Origin: Arsenophonus endosymbiont of Aleurodicus floccissimus
GTDB lineage: Bacteria > Pseudomonadota > Gammaproteobacteria > Enterobacterales > Enterobacteriaceae
Direction of reading: 5' to 3'
NCBI RefSeq assembly: GCF_900343025.1
Contig: NZ_OUND01000005.1
Span: forward strand, 1-64,000
Length of the DNA stretch: 64,000 bases
The position numbers and the translations under genes were made by a program. The notes below the pieces were generated by a model. It was not told where the DNA came from. It saw only the letters and a list, made by a program, of their open reading frames with translations, and did not search any database. Shown here piece after piece: positions 42,559-53,915 of this stretch; position 1 is the first letter of the stretch, and every line of letters begins with the position of its first letter.

Positions 42559-44987
42559 ATGTTAATTTATATTTTTTATCGTGACGTTATGTTCCTTGAT
42601 ATTTTTACCCGAAATTATTGCTCAAGATTATTTCCCATTATTAGCACTAGAAATAAGTAATTCTGAACAGGCCGTTATTGACTTGAGTTCGTTTTCTATA
42701 CCTGATGGACAGTTGCCAGGAACATATAGAGTCACTGTTTTTCTTAATGGGACAGAAAAAGAGAATAGATATATTAACTTTGTTCAGAAAAATGGAAAAT
42801 TATTTGCTGCATGAACTGTTGATGATCTAAAACGATTGGGAGTTAAAACAGCTGCTTTTCCTGAATTGTTGAAGCTGCCTGCCAAACAGATTTTGTATAA
42901 TATTGAGGATTACATTCCCTACGCCACAATATTATTCGATTTTCATCAACAACGCCTTGAAATTAATATTCCGCAAGCAGTTATGGATAATATAGCCAGA
43001 GATACTGTTCCAACCGATTTATGGCAACAAGGGGAGTTTGCTTTTTTAATTAGTTATGATTTTAGTGGTTCACATAATCATAATCATAATGCCAGTAGTC
43101 AAAATTATTATTTAAATTTACATAATAGCATTAATATTGGCGCCTGGCGCTTTCGAAATCAATTAGTTTATAACTATGATTCACAACGAGGCAAGAATAA
43201 TTTATCGTCTGTTAATAGTTATATTCAACGAGATATTCATAAATTAAAAAGCCAAATAGTTTTAGGTGAAACATTTACCAATAATGATGTTTTTGACAGT
43301 ATAAAATTTATTGTTGCATCGATTATCTCAGATGATTTAATGTTACCAATTATTCAACGTGATTTTGCGCCGGTTATTAGAGGAATAGCGCAAACAAACG
43401 CATGCGTTACGGTTCGACAAAACAATTATATCATTTATGAAAATTATGTTCCGCCAGGTCCCTTCGTGATCACCGATCTTTATGCAATATATGGTTCTGG
43501 TAATTTGCATGTTACAGTCACTGAAGATAATGGCAAACAAACAAAATTCATCCAGCCATTTTCATCAGTGCCAATAATGCAACGAGAAGGAAAATTAAAG
43601 TATCAGTTTACCTTAGGACGCTATGCTAATTCAAAATCAAATTTTTATAAACCCTATTTTAGCGAATTAGCATCAATATATGGGGTTTTTAATCGATTAA
43701 GTTTGTTATCTGGTATCCAGGCTGTGGAAAATTATTTATCTCTTTCTCTTGGTTTGGGGTTAGGTTTAGATGATTTTGGTGCCTTTTTTTTAATGTAGTA
43801 TTTGCTGATGCGAATTTGCCTAATAATAAACATAAAAAAGGACAGTCTTATAAAATTCAATATGAAAAAAGTATTGATGAAATAGGAACATCCTTTAATT
43901 TTTCGGAAAATATTTATACTAGCTCTGAATATTATTCTTTTCCTGAAGTAAATAGATCTTTAAGAAAACAGGATGTTGAAAATGGACAAAATAAACTTAG
44001 CCAATTTCAGTTTACGCTTAATCAAAATATGGAAGATTTTGGTAATTTTTATTTTTCTGCTTATTGTCAGAGTTATCGTCTAAAAAAAGGCACTACGCAG
44101 TCATTTTATACCGGATATGATATTAATATTGCTGATATTACCTTTGGGTTAAATTTATTTTTTAATAATAATGATGAATCTACTGAAAATAAGGATAAAC
44201 AAATGGCATTTAATGTTTCTGTTCCATTTAGTAAATGGTTACCTAGCGGCTGGGTCACTTATAATATTAATAATAATACAATAAATGGGCAACAATTAGC
44301 CATTAATGGCAGTTTATCTGATAACGATGATTTATTATATAATGTTCGGGTTGATAACAATTATACTAGTTTAAAAGAATTAGGTGGCGGTATTTCTTTA
44401 AATTATACCAATAGTTTGGCTCGTATGAATATAGGATATAATTATAATAATAACGATCGTTCATTTAGTTATTGGCTTTCAGGTGGTGTTATTGTTCATC
44501 GAAATGGTATTATTTTTTCTTAACCATTAGGGGAGAAGGTTATATTAGTTAAAGCCGATGGTGTGGTAGAAACTAAAATATTAAATCATCGTGGTGTTAA
44601 AACAGATGGACGTGGCTATGCGGTGATCCCCTATAGCGTATTGATAATCCGGTGCAAAAAGTGGTACCAACTCGAGGAGCGGTAGAAAAGGTTAATTTTC
44701 ATGTGGGTCGAGGTAATCGTATATTGGTCAAATTATCCCAAAATAATAAGTCCGCCCCTTTTGGTGCTATCGCCACATTAATTGATGGTGATAGTCATGG
44801 TATTGTTAGTGATGATGGTGAATTATATTTAAATGCAGTACCTGATTTAGCCAAAATAAAAGTTCAATGGGGAAAGGATGAGAAATAGCAGTGTTATGTC
44901 AAAGTAGATCTTTCTAAATTACCAAGAGAATTAGATATATTAGAAATGAATGCCAATTGTTACACGCTTAGTCATTTTTCAGCATAA
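42559..44987 (+). pseudogene. outer-membrane fimbrial usher remnant (FimD/PapC family)
   Basis: Span and order fit a usher of about 800 residues. The N-terminal domain (DLSSFSIPDGQLPGTYRVTV) is followed by TGA, then LKRLGVKTAAFPELLKL, barrel strands (SINIGAWRFRNQLVYNYDS, then VLGETFTNNDVFDSIKF), the plug and middle domain (VRQNNYIIYENYVPPGPF with TDLYAIYGSGNLHVTVTEDN), TAG at 43798, further strands, TAA at 44521, ATLIDGDSHGIVSDDGELYL (C-terminal domain) and a last TAG. Signal peptide and start are also out of frame. At least five lesions. Confidence 0.88.
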
Positions 44988-45004
44988 AATATAATAGGGA
45001 TTAT

Positions 45005-45928
45005 ATGATATTTAATTTTAATATAGCTTCATTGATAATTTTTATATTAATAATTAATTATAGCCAATTCACTATTGTAGCTGCATGTTTGGTTGATAAA
45101 GAAATAGAAAATACTACATTTAATGAAATATTTATTGACGTTAATAAAAAAACACTCCCCTATGATATAGAAGAAAGGGGTAGCCAGATTAGCGTAAATT
45201 GTAAGGGTAAACATAATCAATATATCTATGTTAGATCTATTGATGGTAGTGGCTATGTTAGTGGAAATATTTATAATACTAATCTTAAAGGAGTGAAATT
45301 TATTTTTAGTTTGGAACGAAACCGAAACGGCTTTTTAAGAAGAGTATATACTGATAAACATAGAAGGATCGGTAATAAATGCGTATTTATTGATCATTTT
45401 AGTCTTCGTATTTATCCTGGTTTTCAATCGGGGAGAATAAATCCAATAAAAATAACACTGTCAAGTCGTGATGAAACCAAACAAGATACTAATGAAATAT
45501 TATTTATTTATAATATTGCGGTCATAAAAATTAAAGAGCATGCGTGCATAGTAGAAACACCAAAATTAAATGTTAAGACGGCAACAGTATTTAAAAAAGA
45601 TTTTAGAGGTAAAAGCAGCACGACCGGAGAGCGAACTTTTAATATTGAGGTAAACTGTAAAGATATTAATCAAGCCTATATTACCTGGCAAGGATGAAAT
45701 TCAAATGGTGTTATACCGGCTGATACAAATTCGACAGCAACAGGGGTAGAGATTCAGATTTTTGCTAATAATACACCTATATACTTCAATAAAAAATTAA
45801 ACATAAATTTTTCAAAGCAATTAACTTATAGTGCAAAATTTTATCAAACTGGTAATAGTGCTTCTGCCGGAACGGTTAATGCAACAGCAACATTTACGAT
45901 TGATTTAAAGATATTAAGATATCGATAA
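45005..45928 (+). pseudogene. fimbrial tip adhesin-like protein with one in-frame TGA
   Basis: Signal segment MIFNFNIASLIIFILIINYSQ, then a two-part protein. The N-terminal part is unrecognised, perhaps lectin-like. The C-terminal pilin-like domain begins near HACIVETPKLNVKTATVF, and its second Cys is in FNIEVNCKD. TGA at 45695-45697 (after AYITWQG) is followed in the same frame by NSNGVIPADTNSTATGVEIQ and the pilin-like ending NATATFTIDLKILRYR. A single nonsense codon removes the last 75 or so residues, including strands needed for donor-strand exchange. Confidence 0.75.
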
Positions 45929-46351
45929 GATAGGGTGATTATTTAATTTGTTTGCGTTTTATATATTTATTTCTACAATAAATTAGAATATTAATTTCAT
46001 TAAACAGTAATATTTTATTTTTACTAGCATTAATAATTTTTATCATTAATAATATTTTTAATCTGTTGACAATAAATTACATATTAATAGTTAACAATTG
46101 TGTTGTTAGCTTTGTCACAAAAAAATAGCTCTTTTTTTATTTATAACCACTCATTGGATTTATTTAACCGTTTAATATTTTATTTGACCGTTTACTTAGA
46201 ATAAAATCAACCACTACCTCTTCCGATTTATTATATTGAGTATGACAAAGGAGATTTTTAACTGTCATGAATTAAAAAATAAATGCTAAAAAGAATAAAT
46301 AAAAATTATTCTCATTTGACATATTTATTTCACCTAGGAAGAGCTTCTTAA
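45929..46351. other. intergenic region upstream of btsT, no gene seen
   Basis: About 420 bases. AAGGAGATTTTTAACTGTCATGAATTAA (46249 onward) has a good ribosome-binding site before a two-codon ATG-AAT-TAA, probably chance. The btsT promoter should be here; no BtsR site was assigned. Confidence 0.4.
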
Positions 46352-48514
46352 ATGAATAAGAATAATATATTAAGACATATCCCTTGGCTCATATTAGGGA
46401 TCATTGGTGCTATTTGTTTAGGTGTCGTTGCCCTTAGATGTGGAGAACATATTAGTGCTTTATGGATCATTGTTGCTTCCCTTGCCGTTTATTTAATTTC
46501 ATATCGTCATTACAGTTTGTATATTGCCAAAAAAGTATTACAGCTTGACCCAACTCGCTCAACACCCGCAGTTCTTAATAATGATGGATTAAATTATGTG
46601 CCAACCAATCGCAATGTTTTATTTTGCCATCATTTTGCCGCCATTGCCGGCGCTGGCCCATTAGTAGAGTAGGGCCCGTATTGGCGGGCACAGGTTGGCT
46701 ATTTGCCGGTACACTTTGGCTGTTAGCAGGGGTAGTGCTTGCCGGTGCTGTACAGGATTTTATGGTGCTATTTATTTCATCGCGTCGCAATGCGATTTCT
46801 TTGGGTGAAATTGTAAAAAAAGAGATGGGCGTGGTGCCAGGTTCAATTGCATTATTCGGCTGCTTTTTGATTATGATTAGCATATTAGCAGTATTGGCAT
46901 TAATTGTAGTAAAAGCATTGGCCGAAAGTTCATGGGGAGTGTTTACCGTTTGTTCAACAGTACCGATTGCGCTTTTTATGGGTATTTACATGCACTATAT
47001 TCGGCTCGGTTATGTTGCAGAAGTTTCGATTATCGGTGTTATTCTGCTAATTGCGGCTATTTGGTTTGGTGGTGTGATTGCTCATGATCCTTATTGGGGA
47101 CCAGCGTTAACCTTTAAAGATACCACCATTACTTATGTCTTAATTGGTTATGCTTTTATTTCAGCGTTATTGCCAGTGTGGTTGATTTTAGCACCACGAG
47201 ATTATTTGGCGACCTTTTTGAAAATAGGTGTCATTGTTGGTTTAGCAATCGGTATTATTATTCTCAATCCAGATTTAAAAATGCCAGCGGTAACCCAATT
47301 TGTTGATGGAACGGGGCCGGTTTGGAAAAGGACATTATTTCCTTTTTATTTATTACTATTGCTTACCGTGCCGTGTCTGGTTTTCATGCTTTAATTGCTT
47401 CGGGAACAACGCCTAAATTATTAGCCAATGAAACCGATGCCCGTTACATCGGTTATGGCGCTATGTTGATGGAATCATTTGTGGCTATCATGGCACTAGT
47501 TGCTGCCTCTATCATTGAACCTGGCCTCTATTTTGCCATGAATACTCCACCGGCAGTGTTAGGTTTTACTATGCTATGCCTAATTTGCCTGAATTAAGCG
47601 GCTCCGATGCAGCTATGATTATGGCGGAATTGAAAGCAGTTACAGTACATGCTGCAGCAACAGTCAGCTCTTGGAGATTTATTATTTCGCCAGCGGAAAT
47701 CTTACAAACGGCTAAAGATATCGGTGAACCTTCTATTTTGAATCGTGCCGGTGGTGCGCCTACACTTGCGGTAGGTATTTCTTATGTGTTCCAGCAGATT
47801 ATTCCTGCCACTGATATGGGATTTTTGTATCACTTTGGTATTCTTTTTGAAGCTTTATTTATTTTGACTGCTTTGGATACTGGCACACGTTCTGGTCGAT
47901 TCATGTTACAAGATCTTTTGGCTAATTTTATTCCTGTATTGAAAAAAATAAATTTATTAATTGCTGGCTTTATTGCTACTGCTGCTTGTGTTGGTTTATG
48001 GGGCTACCTACTTTATCAAGGGGTTGTTGACCCGTTAGGCGGGGTTAAAAGTTTATGGCCATTATTTGGTATCTCTAATCAAATGTTGGCGGCCGTTGCG
48101 TTAGTATTAAGTAGCGTTATTTTGATTAAAATGAAGCGCACTAAGTATATTTGGGTAACGCTTGTCCCAGCAATATGGTTATTAATATGTACGACATGGG
48201 CGTTAGGTTTGAAGTTATTTAGCTCTGATCCTCAGCTGGAAGGGTTTATCTATTTGGCTCATTCATATCAAGACAAAATAGCAACGGCAACTGCGGTAAC
48301 AACGGCTCAAAAACTGTCTGATATGCATCATATTGTGATCAATAACTACACCAATGCAGGATTAAATATTTTATTCTTATTAGTGGTGTATAGCATTATA
48401 TTCTATGGACTTAAAATAGCGATAAAAGCCTGGAGAACAGATAAACGTTCAGATATTGAAACACCATATGTTGCTGTAGCTGAAAGTGATATTAAAATTT
48501 CCTACTCACATTAA
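46352..48514 (+). pseudogene. btsT: btsT (yjiY) remnant, CstA-family pyruvate transporter
   Basis: Close to E. coli BtsT in three frame shifts. From MNKNNILRHIPWLILGIIGA to IAGAGPLV the frame is open; 5 extra bases (GAGTA, near 46663) then shift it. WLFAGTLWLLAGVVLAGAVQ continues to VWKRTLFPF, where a T-run near 47344 has lost one base. FITIAYRAVSGFHALIASGT follows to GFTM. There CTATG is duplicated (CTATGCTATG, near 47568-47577), and the last frame runs MPNLPELSGSD... to 48514. A membrane protein of 17-18 helices, so three shifts are surely fatal. Followed by yjiX and yjiA, as in E. coli. Confidence 0.95.
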
Positions 48515-48534
48515 TTAATATTAAATCCATTGTT

Positions 48535-48573
48535 CCCCACAAAGTAGGTTATAAGCTTAGGTGGGGTATTTTT
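48535..48573 (+). terminator. hairpin between btsT and yjiX
   Basis: CCCCAC (48535-48540) pairs with GTGGGG (48561-48566), followed by TATTTTTGA. A modest attenuator or terminator in the gap between the two genes. Confidence 0.5.
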
Positions 48574-48585
48574 GAGATAATAAAT

Positions 48586-48789
48586 ATGTTTAATAATCTT
48601 GGACAAGCAGGTAAATATTTGGGTCAGGCGGCACTTATGCTAATCGGTATTCCTGACTATGATAATTATGTTCAGCATATGCGTAATACTCATCCTGAGC
48701 AATTTATCATGAATTATGAAGAATTTTTTCGGCAACGTCAGGCAGCACGCTATGCTAGTAGTGATAACGGCGGTTTTCGCTGTTGCTAG
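48586..48789 (+). CDS. yjiX: YjiX/YbdD-family small protein
   Basis: 67 residues, the same length as E. coli YjiX (DUF466): [20 protein letters not shown], then the conserved [24 protein letters not shown] and the terminal GGFRCC. Members of this family sit beside CstA or BtsT transporters and are thought to assist them. Its partner btsT is broken here, so this is an orphan with no visible lesion. Confidence 0.9.
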   Translation: MFNNLGQAGKYLGQAALMLIGIPDYDNYVQHMRNTHPEQFIMNYEEFFRQRQAARYASSDNGGFRCC

Positions 48790-48824
48790 TCATTATTCAA
48801 AGGATGTGATAACTGAGGCTTAGC

Positions 48825-49078
48825 ATGACATCAATACCAGTAATAATATTGACCGGCTTTCTGGGAGCAGGCAAAACAACATTGCTTCGTCATATTCTCA
48901 ATGCAGAACATGGCTATAAAATTGCAGTTATTGAAAATGAATTTGGAGCAGAGTCGATTGGGATCGTGAATGGCAAGATGGCGAGGCGTGTCAAGGGGTA
49001 ATGGTTTTTATTGGTTTACATTTACCTGAAGAGGAAATTCGGCAACAATTTGCATTATTAACCGAACGCGTTAACTGA
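48825..49078 (+). pseudogene. yjiA: yjiA remnant with large internal deletion (G3E-family GTPase)
   Basis: The head reads [20 protein letters not shown] (Walker A GxxGxGKT) to [12 protein letters not shown]. The tail, in another frame, reads [20 protein letters not shown] then LHLPEEEIRQQFALLTERVN. In E. coli YjiA these parts are about 240 residues apart, so some 700 bases are deleted, and the join is also out of frame (stop after KMARRVKG). The metal-binding Cys motif and guanine-specificity region are gone. Confidence 0.92.
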
Positions 49079-49132
49079 TCAGTTATTTTGGGCTACCTTC
49101 GTTACTTAAAGACAACAAAGGTAACAATAATA

Positions 49133-50473
49133 TTAGATATCGAGCCGCTTGGTTTGCCAACTCTTAGAGCGCCAACGCCAGGCATTAGCTAAACCTCGTA
49201 GCCATTCATCACATAGAAATCCAAGCCATATTCCTAATAATCCCATTTCCATTTTTAAACCTAAAAAATAGCTGATTGGCAGCGCAATACCCCACATAGA
49301 AATAAGTGCGGTGCAAAAGGGAAAGTGGGCATCGCCAGCAGCACGTAAGGCATTCACCATGACAATATTTAGTGTTCTACCAGGCTCGAGAAAAACAGAG
49401 AGTAAGAACAGCGGAAGTAATAATTTTATAATATTGTGATCTTCAGTAATTGCATCCAATAGAGGTATACGAAATAACCAGAAGCAAAATACAATAGCAA
49501 TGGTAATAAAAAATCCCCATTTTAAGCTTTTCAAACCTCGTTGGTATGCATCTTCAAAACGCTTGGCGCCGACTAAATGACCCACCATGATTTCATTACC
49601 AATACTAAGAGAAATACCAAATAACATAATAAATAGTGAAAGTTGGAAATAGAGGGTTTGAGCAGCAAGAGAAGTTTCTCCCATTAAACCGATTAAAGCA
49701 GAAGCAACCATATAGTGTAAAATCCAGACTAAATTTTCGCCTGCAGAAGGAAGTCCGATATGTAATATTTCATTCAAGGTATTTTTTGACCAGTGTAACA
49801 GTAAAGAGGGTACAAATTTGATCCTTAGTCCACCGAATAATAGGAAGAAAAGTAATATTATAGCGACTATACGACCGATTACTGTAGACCAAGCAACGCC
49901 AGTTAAGCCATATTGTGGTAAACTAAAAAAACCATATAAAACGATCATATTACCGAGGATGGTGATCAGATTGGTAATAAATGTTACCCACATTGCCGGT
50001 TGTGATTTGCCATAAACACGTAAGCAAGCCGCTAATATGATTGAAATTGCTTCTGGTATTAAACATAAACCAAGAATATGTAAGTAAGCGTAACCATAAT
50101 CCAGCAAATGTGCTGGTGTATTCATGATACCAAGCATCTTATAGCCAAAGAGTAGAATTATGGCGGCATTGATAAAGCCTAATAGGAAATTAAAAGCAAT
50201 TGAGATATGAATGGCATGACTAGCCTTTTCTTTTTTACCTGCCCCTAAATATTGGGCGATAACAACGCTGCATCCGACACTGATAAAGTTAAATATAGTG
50301 ATAAAAAGATCAAAAACTTGGTTGCCTACTCCCATTGCGGCTAGATAAGCTGTGGAGACGTGACTAACCATGTAAGTATTGATAAGTAATGTCGCAAAGT
50401 GTAGCAGAACATCAATAAAGATGGGCCAACTTAGCGAGTAGAGTGAACACTTGGTAACATCAGATGAATGCAT
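49133..50473 (-). CDS. MATE-family multidrug/metabolite exporter
   Basis: 446 residues from the ATG in MHSSDVTKCSLYSLSWPIFI, which has AGGTG six bases upstream; an in-frame start 16 codons earlier lies in AT-rich sequence without a site. Twelve membrane segments in two similar halves. MATE landmarks: LSWPIFIDVLLHFATLLINTY at helix 1, GVGNQVFDLF, and IGLPSAGENLVWILHYMVAS at the start of the second half. Uses Na+ or H+ to export cationic compounds or flavins; substrate unknown. It could be the YeeO type. One of few transporters kept intact here. Confidence 0.88.
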   Translation of the reverse strand: MHSSDVTKCSLYSLSWPIFIDVLLHFATLLINTYMVSHVSTAYLAAMGVGNQVFDLFITIFNFISVGCSVVIAQYLGAGKKEKASHAIHISIAFNFLLGFINAAIILLFGYKMLGIMNTPAHLLDYGYAYLHILGLCLIPEAISIILAACLRVYGKSQPAMWVTFITNLITILGNMIVLYGFFSLPQYGLTGVAWSTVIGRIVAIILLFFLLFGGLRIKFVPSLLLHWSKNTLNEILHIGLPSAGENLVWILHYMVASALIGLMGETSLAAQTLYFQLSLFIMLFGISLSIGNEIMVGHLVGAKRFEDAYQRGLKSLKWGFFITIAIVFCFWLFRIPLLDAITEDHNIIKLLLPLFLLSVFLEPGRTLNIVMVNALRAAGDAHFPFCTALISMWGIALPISYFLGLKMEMGLLGIWLGFLCDEWLRGLANAWRWRSKSWQTKRLDI

Positions 50474-50788
50474 TATGCACCTTTTTAAATATACAATAAG
50501 GTTTTTGGCAAAATAGACCAAAAACAGTTAAATATTTTACACATTTTATTTTTGTATGATAGATGATATAACTATTTATTATATATCGGTGTTTTTTATT
50601 TAAATTTTATTAGTTAGATTAAATAGAATGCTTAAGAATTTTCTTTATTTTATGATTTACTGTTTTGTGTTAAAGTGATGATATTAATATTAACAAATTT
50701 ATCATAACTTATGATTAACCATCATTAATTTGTTGAAAGAGTCCATTTTATAGGCTGGGTATTAATTAAATAATAATTAATAAAAATA
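50474..50788. other. intergenic region upstream of the MATE gene
   Basis: About 315 AT-rich bases between the MATE start and the terminator of the next gene set. Contains the MATE promoter presumably; nothing else recognised. Confidence 0.4.
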
Positions 50789-50812
50789 AGCCTGTGGTAT
50801 TTACCACAGGCT
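50789..50812 (-). terminator. intrinsic terminator after the PEP-hydrolase-like gene
   Basis: AGCCTGTGG pairs perfectly with CCACAGGCT (9 bp, 6-base loop). On the minus strand it is followed by TATTTTTATTAATTATT. It ends the transcript of the gene at 50869-51706. Confidence 0.85.
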
Positions 50813-50868
50813 CCTGGCGTTAGCGATCAAAAGTTTGGTTGATTTTACAACCTAAAATGGATTAAAAA

Positions 50869-51706
50869 TTATTTTCGTTTTATCGTTTTAAATATTTTTG
50901 TAGTTTCAGTAATGGCAGTTTCTGCCGGGAAACGTTCCATAGAACTTGTGCCATAAAAACCATGGCAATCAGGGCAATTTTGTAAAATATATTTTGCATC
51001 TTCAGGTGTTGCAATAGGACCACCATGGCAAAGTACAATAATATCTTTACGAACAGACTTTGCTGCTGCTGCCCAATCGTTAGTCAGTTTTACGCAATCC
51101 TCTAATGTGTGAGTTGTTTTGGCACCAATATCACCACCTGTTGTTAATCCCATATGCGTGACGATAATATAAGCGCCAGCTTCTGTCATGTTTTTAGCAT
51201 CTATGGGGCACTAAAAACGTAAGGCGTTGTTAATAAATCTTTTTCATGGGCTTGACGAATCAAATCAACTTCTAACGCATATCCCATGCCTATTTCTTCA
51301 AGGTTAGCTCGGAAATTATCATCGATCAAACCAACCGTAGGAAAATTTTGTATACCGGCAAATCCCATTATTTTTAAAGAGTCAAGATAGGTATCAAATT
51401 GGCAAAATGGGTCGGTACCATTAACACCCGCTAATACCGGAGTATTTTTTACGCCGGTTCAATCCGTTTACGCCATTTCCATAATAATATTGTTGGCGTT
51501 ACCATAAGCAAGTAAACCCGCCAATGAACCGCTACCAGCCATGCGATAGCGGCCAGAGTTATAAATAACAATCAGATCAATCCCTCCTTTTTTTCACATT
51601 GCGCTGATAAACCTGTGCCGGCACCGCCACCGATAATCGGTTGACCATGTGAGATCATCATTTGGAATTTTGCTAATAATGATGCGCGTGTTTGTTTCAT
51701 TTTCAT
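50869..51706 (-). pseudogene. phosphoenolpyruvate-hydrolase-like TIM-barrel protein remnant
   Basis: Family PF09370 (annotated PEP hydrolase or TIM-barrel signal-transduction protein). MKMKQTRASLLAKFQMMISH then [20 protein letters not shown] ends in a one-base loss in an A-run (near 51590). The next frame is [20 protein letters not shown] then [19 protein letters not shown], followed by two stops. [20 protein letters not shown] and [20 protein letters not shown] follow. The C-terminal 106 codons ([20 protein letters not shown] to FKTIKRK) are open. At least four lesions. Enzymatic role in the family is poorly proven. Confidence 0.85.
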
Positions 51707-51807
51707 AACTCCAAATTAATTCATTAGTTCTTGGTGCAATTCTATCACTTGATGACCAAATTCTGCTAAATTGATATGGTAAGGAGTGATTATCAGTTTT
51801 CTGTTAG

Positions 51808-52936
51808 CTATATGGTTTGGTAGTTTAATTTAAATGCATCAATGAAGGCCTGGTTGGCTTGTGGTGACCAAAAAACGCCATCTTCAATATCTAAGGCGGA
51901 AAATCCCCCGGTTGGAATAATAAAAGTAACATCGCCTTGACATTTATTGAGCTTTTGCGCAATCCAGAACCCCATCTGATAATTTTCCTCGGCTGCGGTA
52001 CGCATTAATGTAACTTGGCTATTATGATGATAAAAATGACGATCTTTATATTTATCAGGGATGGTTATTGGACAACCAAAGTTAACCATATCTAATGCAC
52101 CGCAAGAGATGATACAGGGTGTTTGGGTACGCATGATGGCACCAAAGCGATCATCATCACAGGCAAGTATGTCGTCAAAAAGGTAATCAAAAACTTCAGT
52201 AGTTGTTATATCAAGCACGCAATCTAATAATTGGCTATCAACCAGTTTTTCCATTGCTTTGCCACCACTTCCGGTAGCATGAAACACTAAACAGTCATAA
52301 TGGTTATCTAATTTTTTGGTTAAATGTTGGACACAGGGCGTTGTTACCCCAAACATAGTTAGCGCCAGTGTTGGTTTATTTTTGTTTTCATTTTCATCAG
52401 CAGAATTGAAAAGTACCGCGCCTGCAATTTGCGCAGCGGCATTTCTTGAAATTTTACGGGGGATAGTATTCAGGCCAGAAATATCTGTAACTGAGTACAT
52501 TATGAGATATCACTGGCGCCGATATGGCCTGAAACATCACCAGATGCCATCGTCGAGAGCATTAACTTTGGAATACCGATGGCAAGAGATTGCATTGCAG
52601 GTGTAATAAGTGCTGTTCCACCTGAACCACCTAATCCAAGAATAGCTAAAACATTTTTTTGTTGTGAGAGATATTTCTCAAATGCGATTGCCATAGCTGC
52701 GATAGCTTTTCCTCTATCTTGGCTAAAGATAACCTCTCTTCCTAAAGGATGATAGCTGGCAATAGTTTCAGCACTAATATCCGCTTTATTATTCAAATTG
52801 TTAGGATTAGTACTTAAATCAACAATATTTACCGCTAAGCCAGTTTTTTTATAAGTTGACTAACATAAAAAATTTCGATTGCCTTGGTATCGAGTGTTGC
52901 GGCAATGTAAATATAACTTCGATGTTCCTTCATCAT
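51808..52936 (-). pseudogene. UPF0261 / Tm-1-like ATP-binding protein remnant
   Basis: MKEHRSYIYIAATLDTKAIE is the Tm-1-like start; one A is lost in LIKKTGLAV (A7, near 52855). The second frame reads [20 protein letters not shown], then [20 protein letters not shown] and [16 protein letters not shown] frameshift at 52500 leads to [40 protein letters not shown] and [20 protein letters not shown], ending at 51808. Two frameshifts. Homologues include the tomato Tm-1 virus-resistance protein and many bacterial proteins encoded beside the PEP-hydrolase-like gene, as here. Confidence 0.88.
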
Positions 52937-53150
52937 AAATCTTTGATTGTTTGCTGACTTGGATGGGAGTATTATAGGGGCAAAAAAAGTAAGCTATCAT
53001 TTATGCTTTTTATAAATTGAGATATTAGTCTCGATTTATTTTTAGTTCTTTAGCGTTATATTGTTTTTTTATACAGTAAATTCTAATTATAAAAGTTATC
53101 GTAAAGGTGGTGTTTAAATCCATTTTGGTTAGTAATAAAGGATAAATTTT

Positions 53151-53777
53151 ATGACGTCAATTGATTTTACTTCACAATATACTGGCACCAGGAAACGAAC
53201 TTTTAACCGATTAATTTCTACCGCATTGAGCTTGTTTGAAGACGGAAAATTGCCTTCTGTTTCTGAAGTTGCCTCGCATGCTGATGTTTCGAGAGCGACA
53301 GCGTATTGTTATTTTCCAACTCATAGTGATCTAGTTTCTGCCATTGTGAGTGAAAGCTTGGGCCCTATTTTAACTTGGTTGCCTGATAGCCAAAAAACTG
53401 AAGATCGGCTCCAATAATTATTGTTATTGCCTATCCGAGGATGTTTCAATATGAAGGGGCGCTTTAAGGCTGCATTACAAGTTTCTTTGCAGCAATGGGC
53501 GGCAGCTCGCTCATCAACAATCAATGAAGAAAAACGGTTAGTTCGGGGACATCGGAAAGATATTTTGGCGATGATAGTTGAACCTATGAAGGATGATTTT
53601 TCCCCAGAAATTATTGAGAAAGTGAAAAGATCGTTTTCCTTTATTTATGGTTCTGAAGTCTTTTTGGTAATGAAAGATATCTGGAATATGGCCAATGCGG
53701 AGGTAATAAAAATTAACCAATGGATAGCAACAGCGATTTATAATCAAGCCATAAAAGATAATGAAAAAAACCAATAG
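53151..53777 (+). pseudogene. TetR-family regulator remnant
   Basis: The N-terminal DNA-binding domain is intact: TRKRTFNRLISTALSLFEDG then KLPSVSEVASHADVSRATAY (helix-turn-helix) with CYFPTHSDLV. TAA follows DRLQ at 53415. A one-base loss then leads to YPRMFQYEGA and a one-base gain returns to FKAALQVSLQQWAAARSS and the rest of the ligand domain. So one nonsense codon plus two cancelling shifts. It is divergent from the Tm-1-like gene and probably regulated that pair. An 88-residue DNA-binding fragment could still be made. Confidence 0.85.
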
Positions 53778-53869
53778 GTCTGTTTGTTAGCTAGTAATCT
53801 TCATTTAGTGTGTCAGGAGTGGAGTTGTTAAAGTAAAAAATCGATATCAACACTGAATGGAAGCCATAT

Positions 53870-53907
53870 GATTAGTGGATAAGATATCTAATCTCGATCC
53901 ACTAATC
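53870..53907. terminator. inverted repeat between tetR-like gene and speD
   Basis: GATTAGTGGAT (53870-53880) and ATCCACTAATC (53897-53907) pair over 11 bp with a 16-base loop. It lies between convergent genes, just past the speD stop. No clear U-tract, so a terminator is likely only from position. Confidence 0.45.
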
Positions 53908-53915
53908 GTTATAAA

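Noticed and set aside
46249..46280. ATG with a strong ribosome site before btsT as a leader peptide
   Set aside because: The frame is only ATG-AAT-TAA; too short to judge and probably chance.
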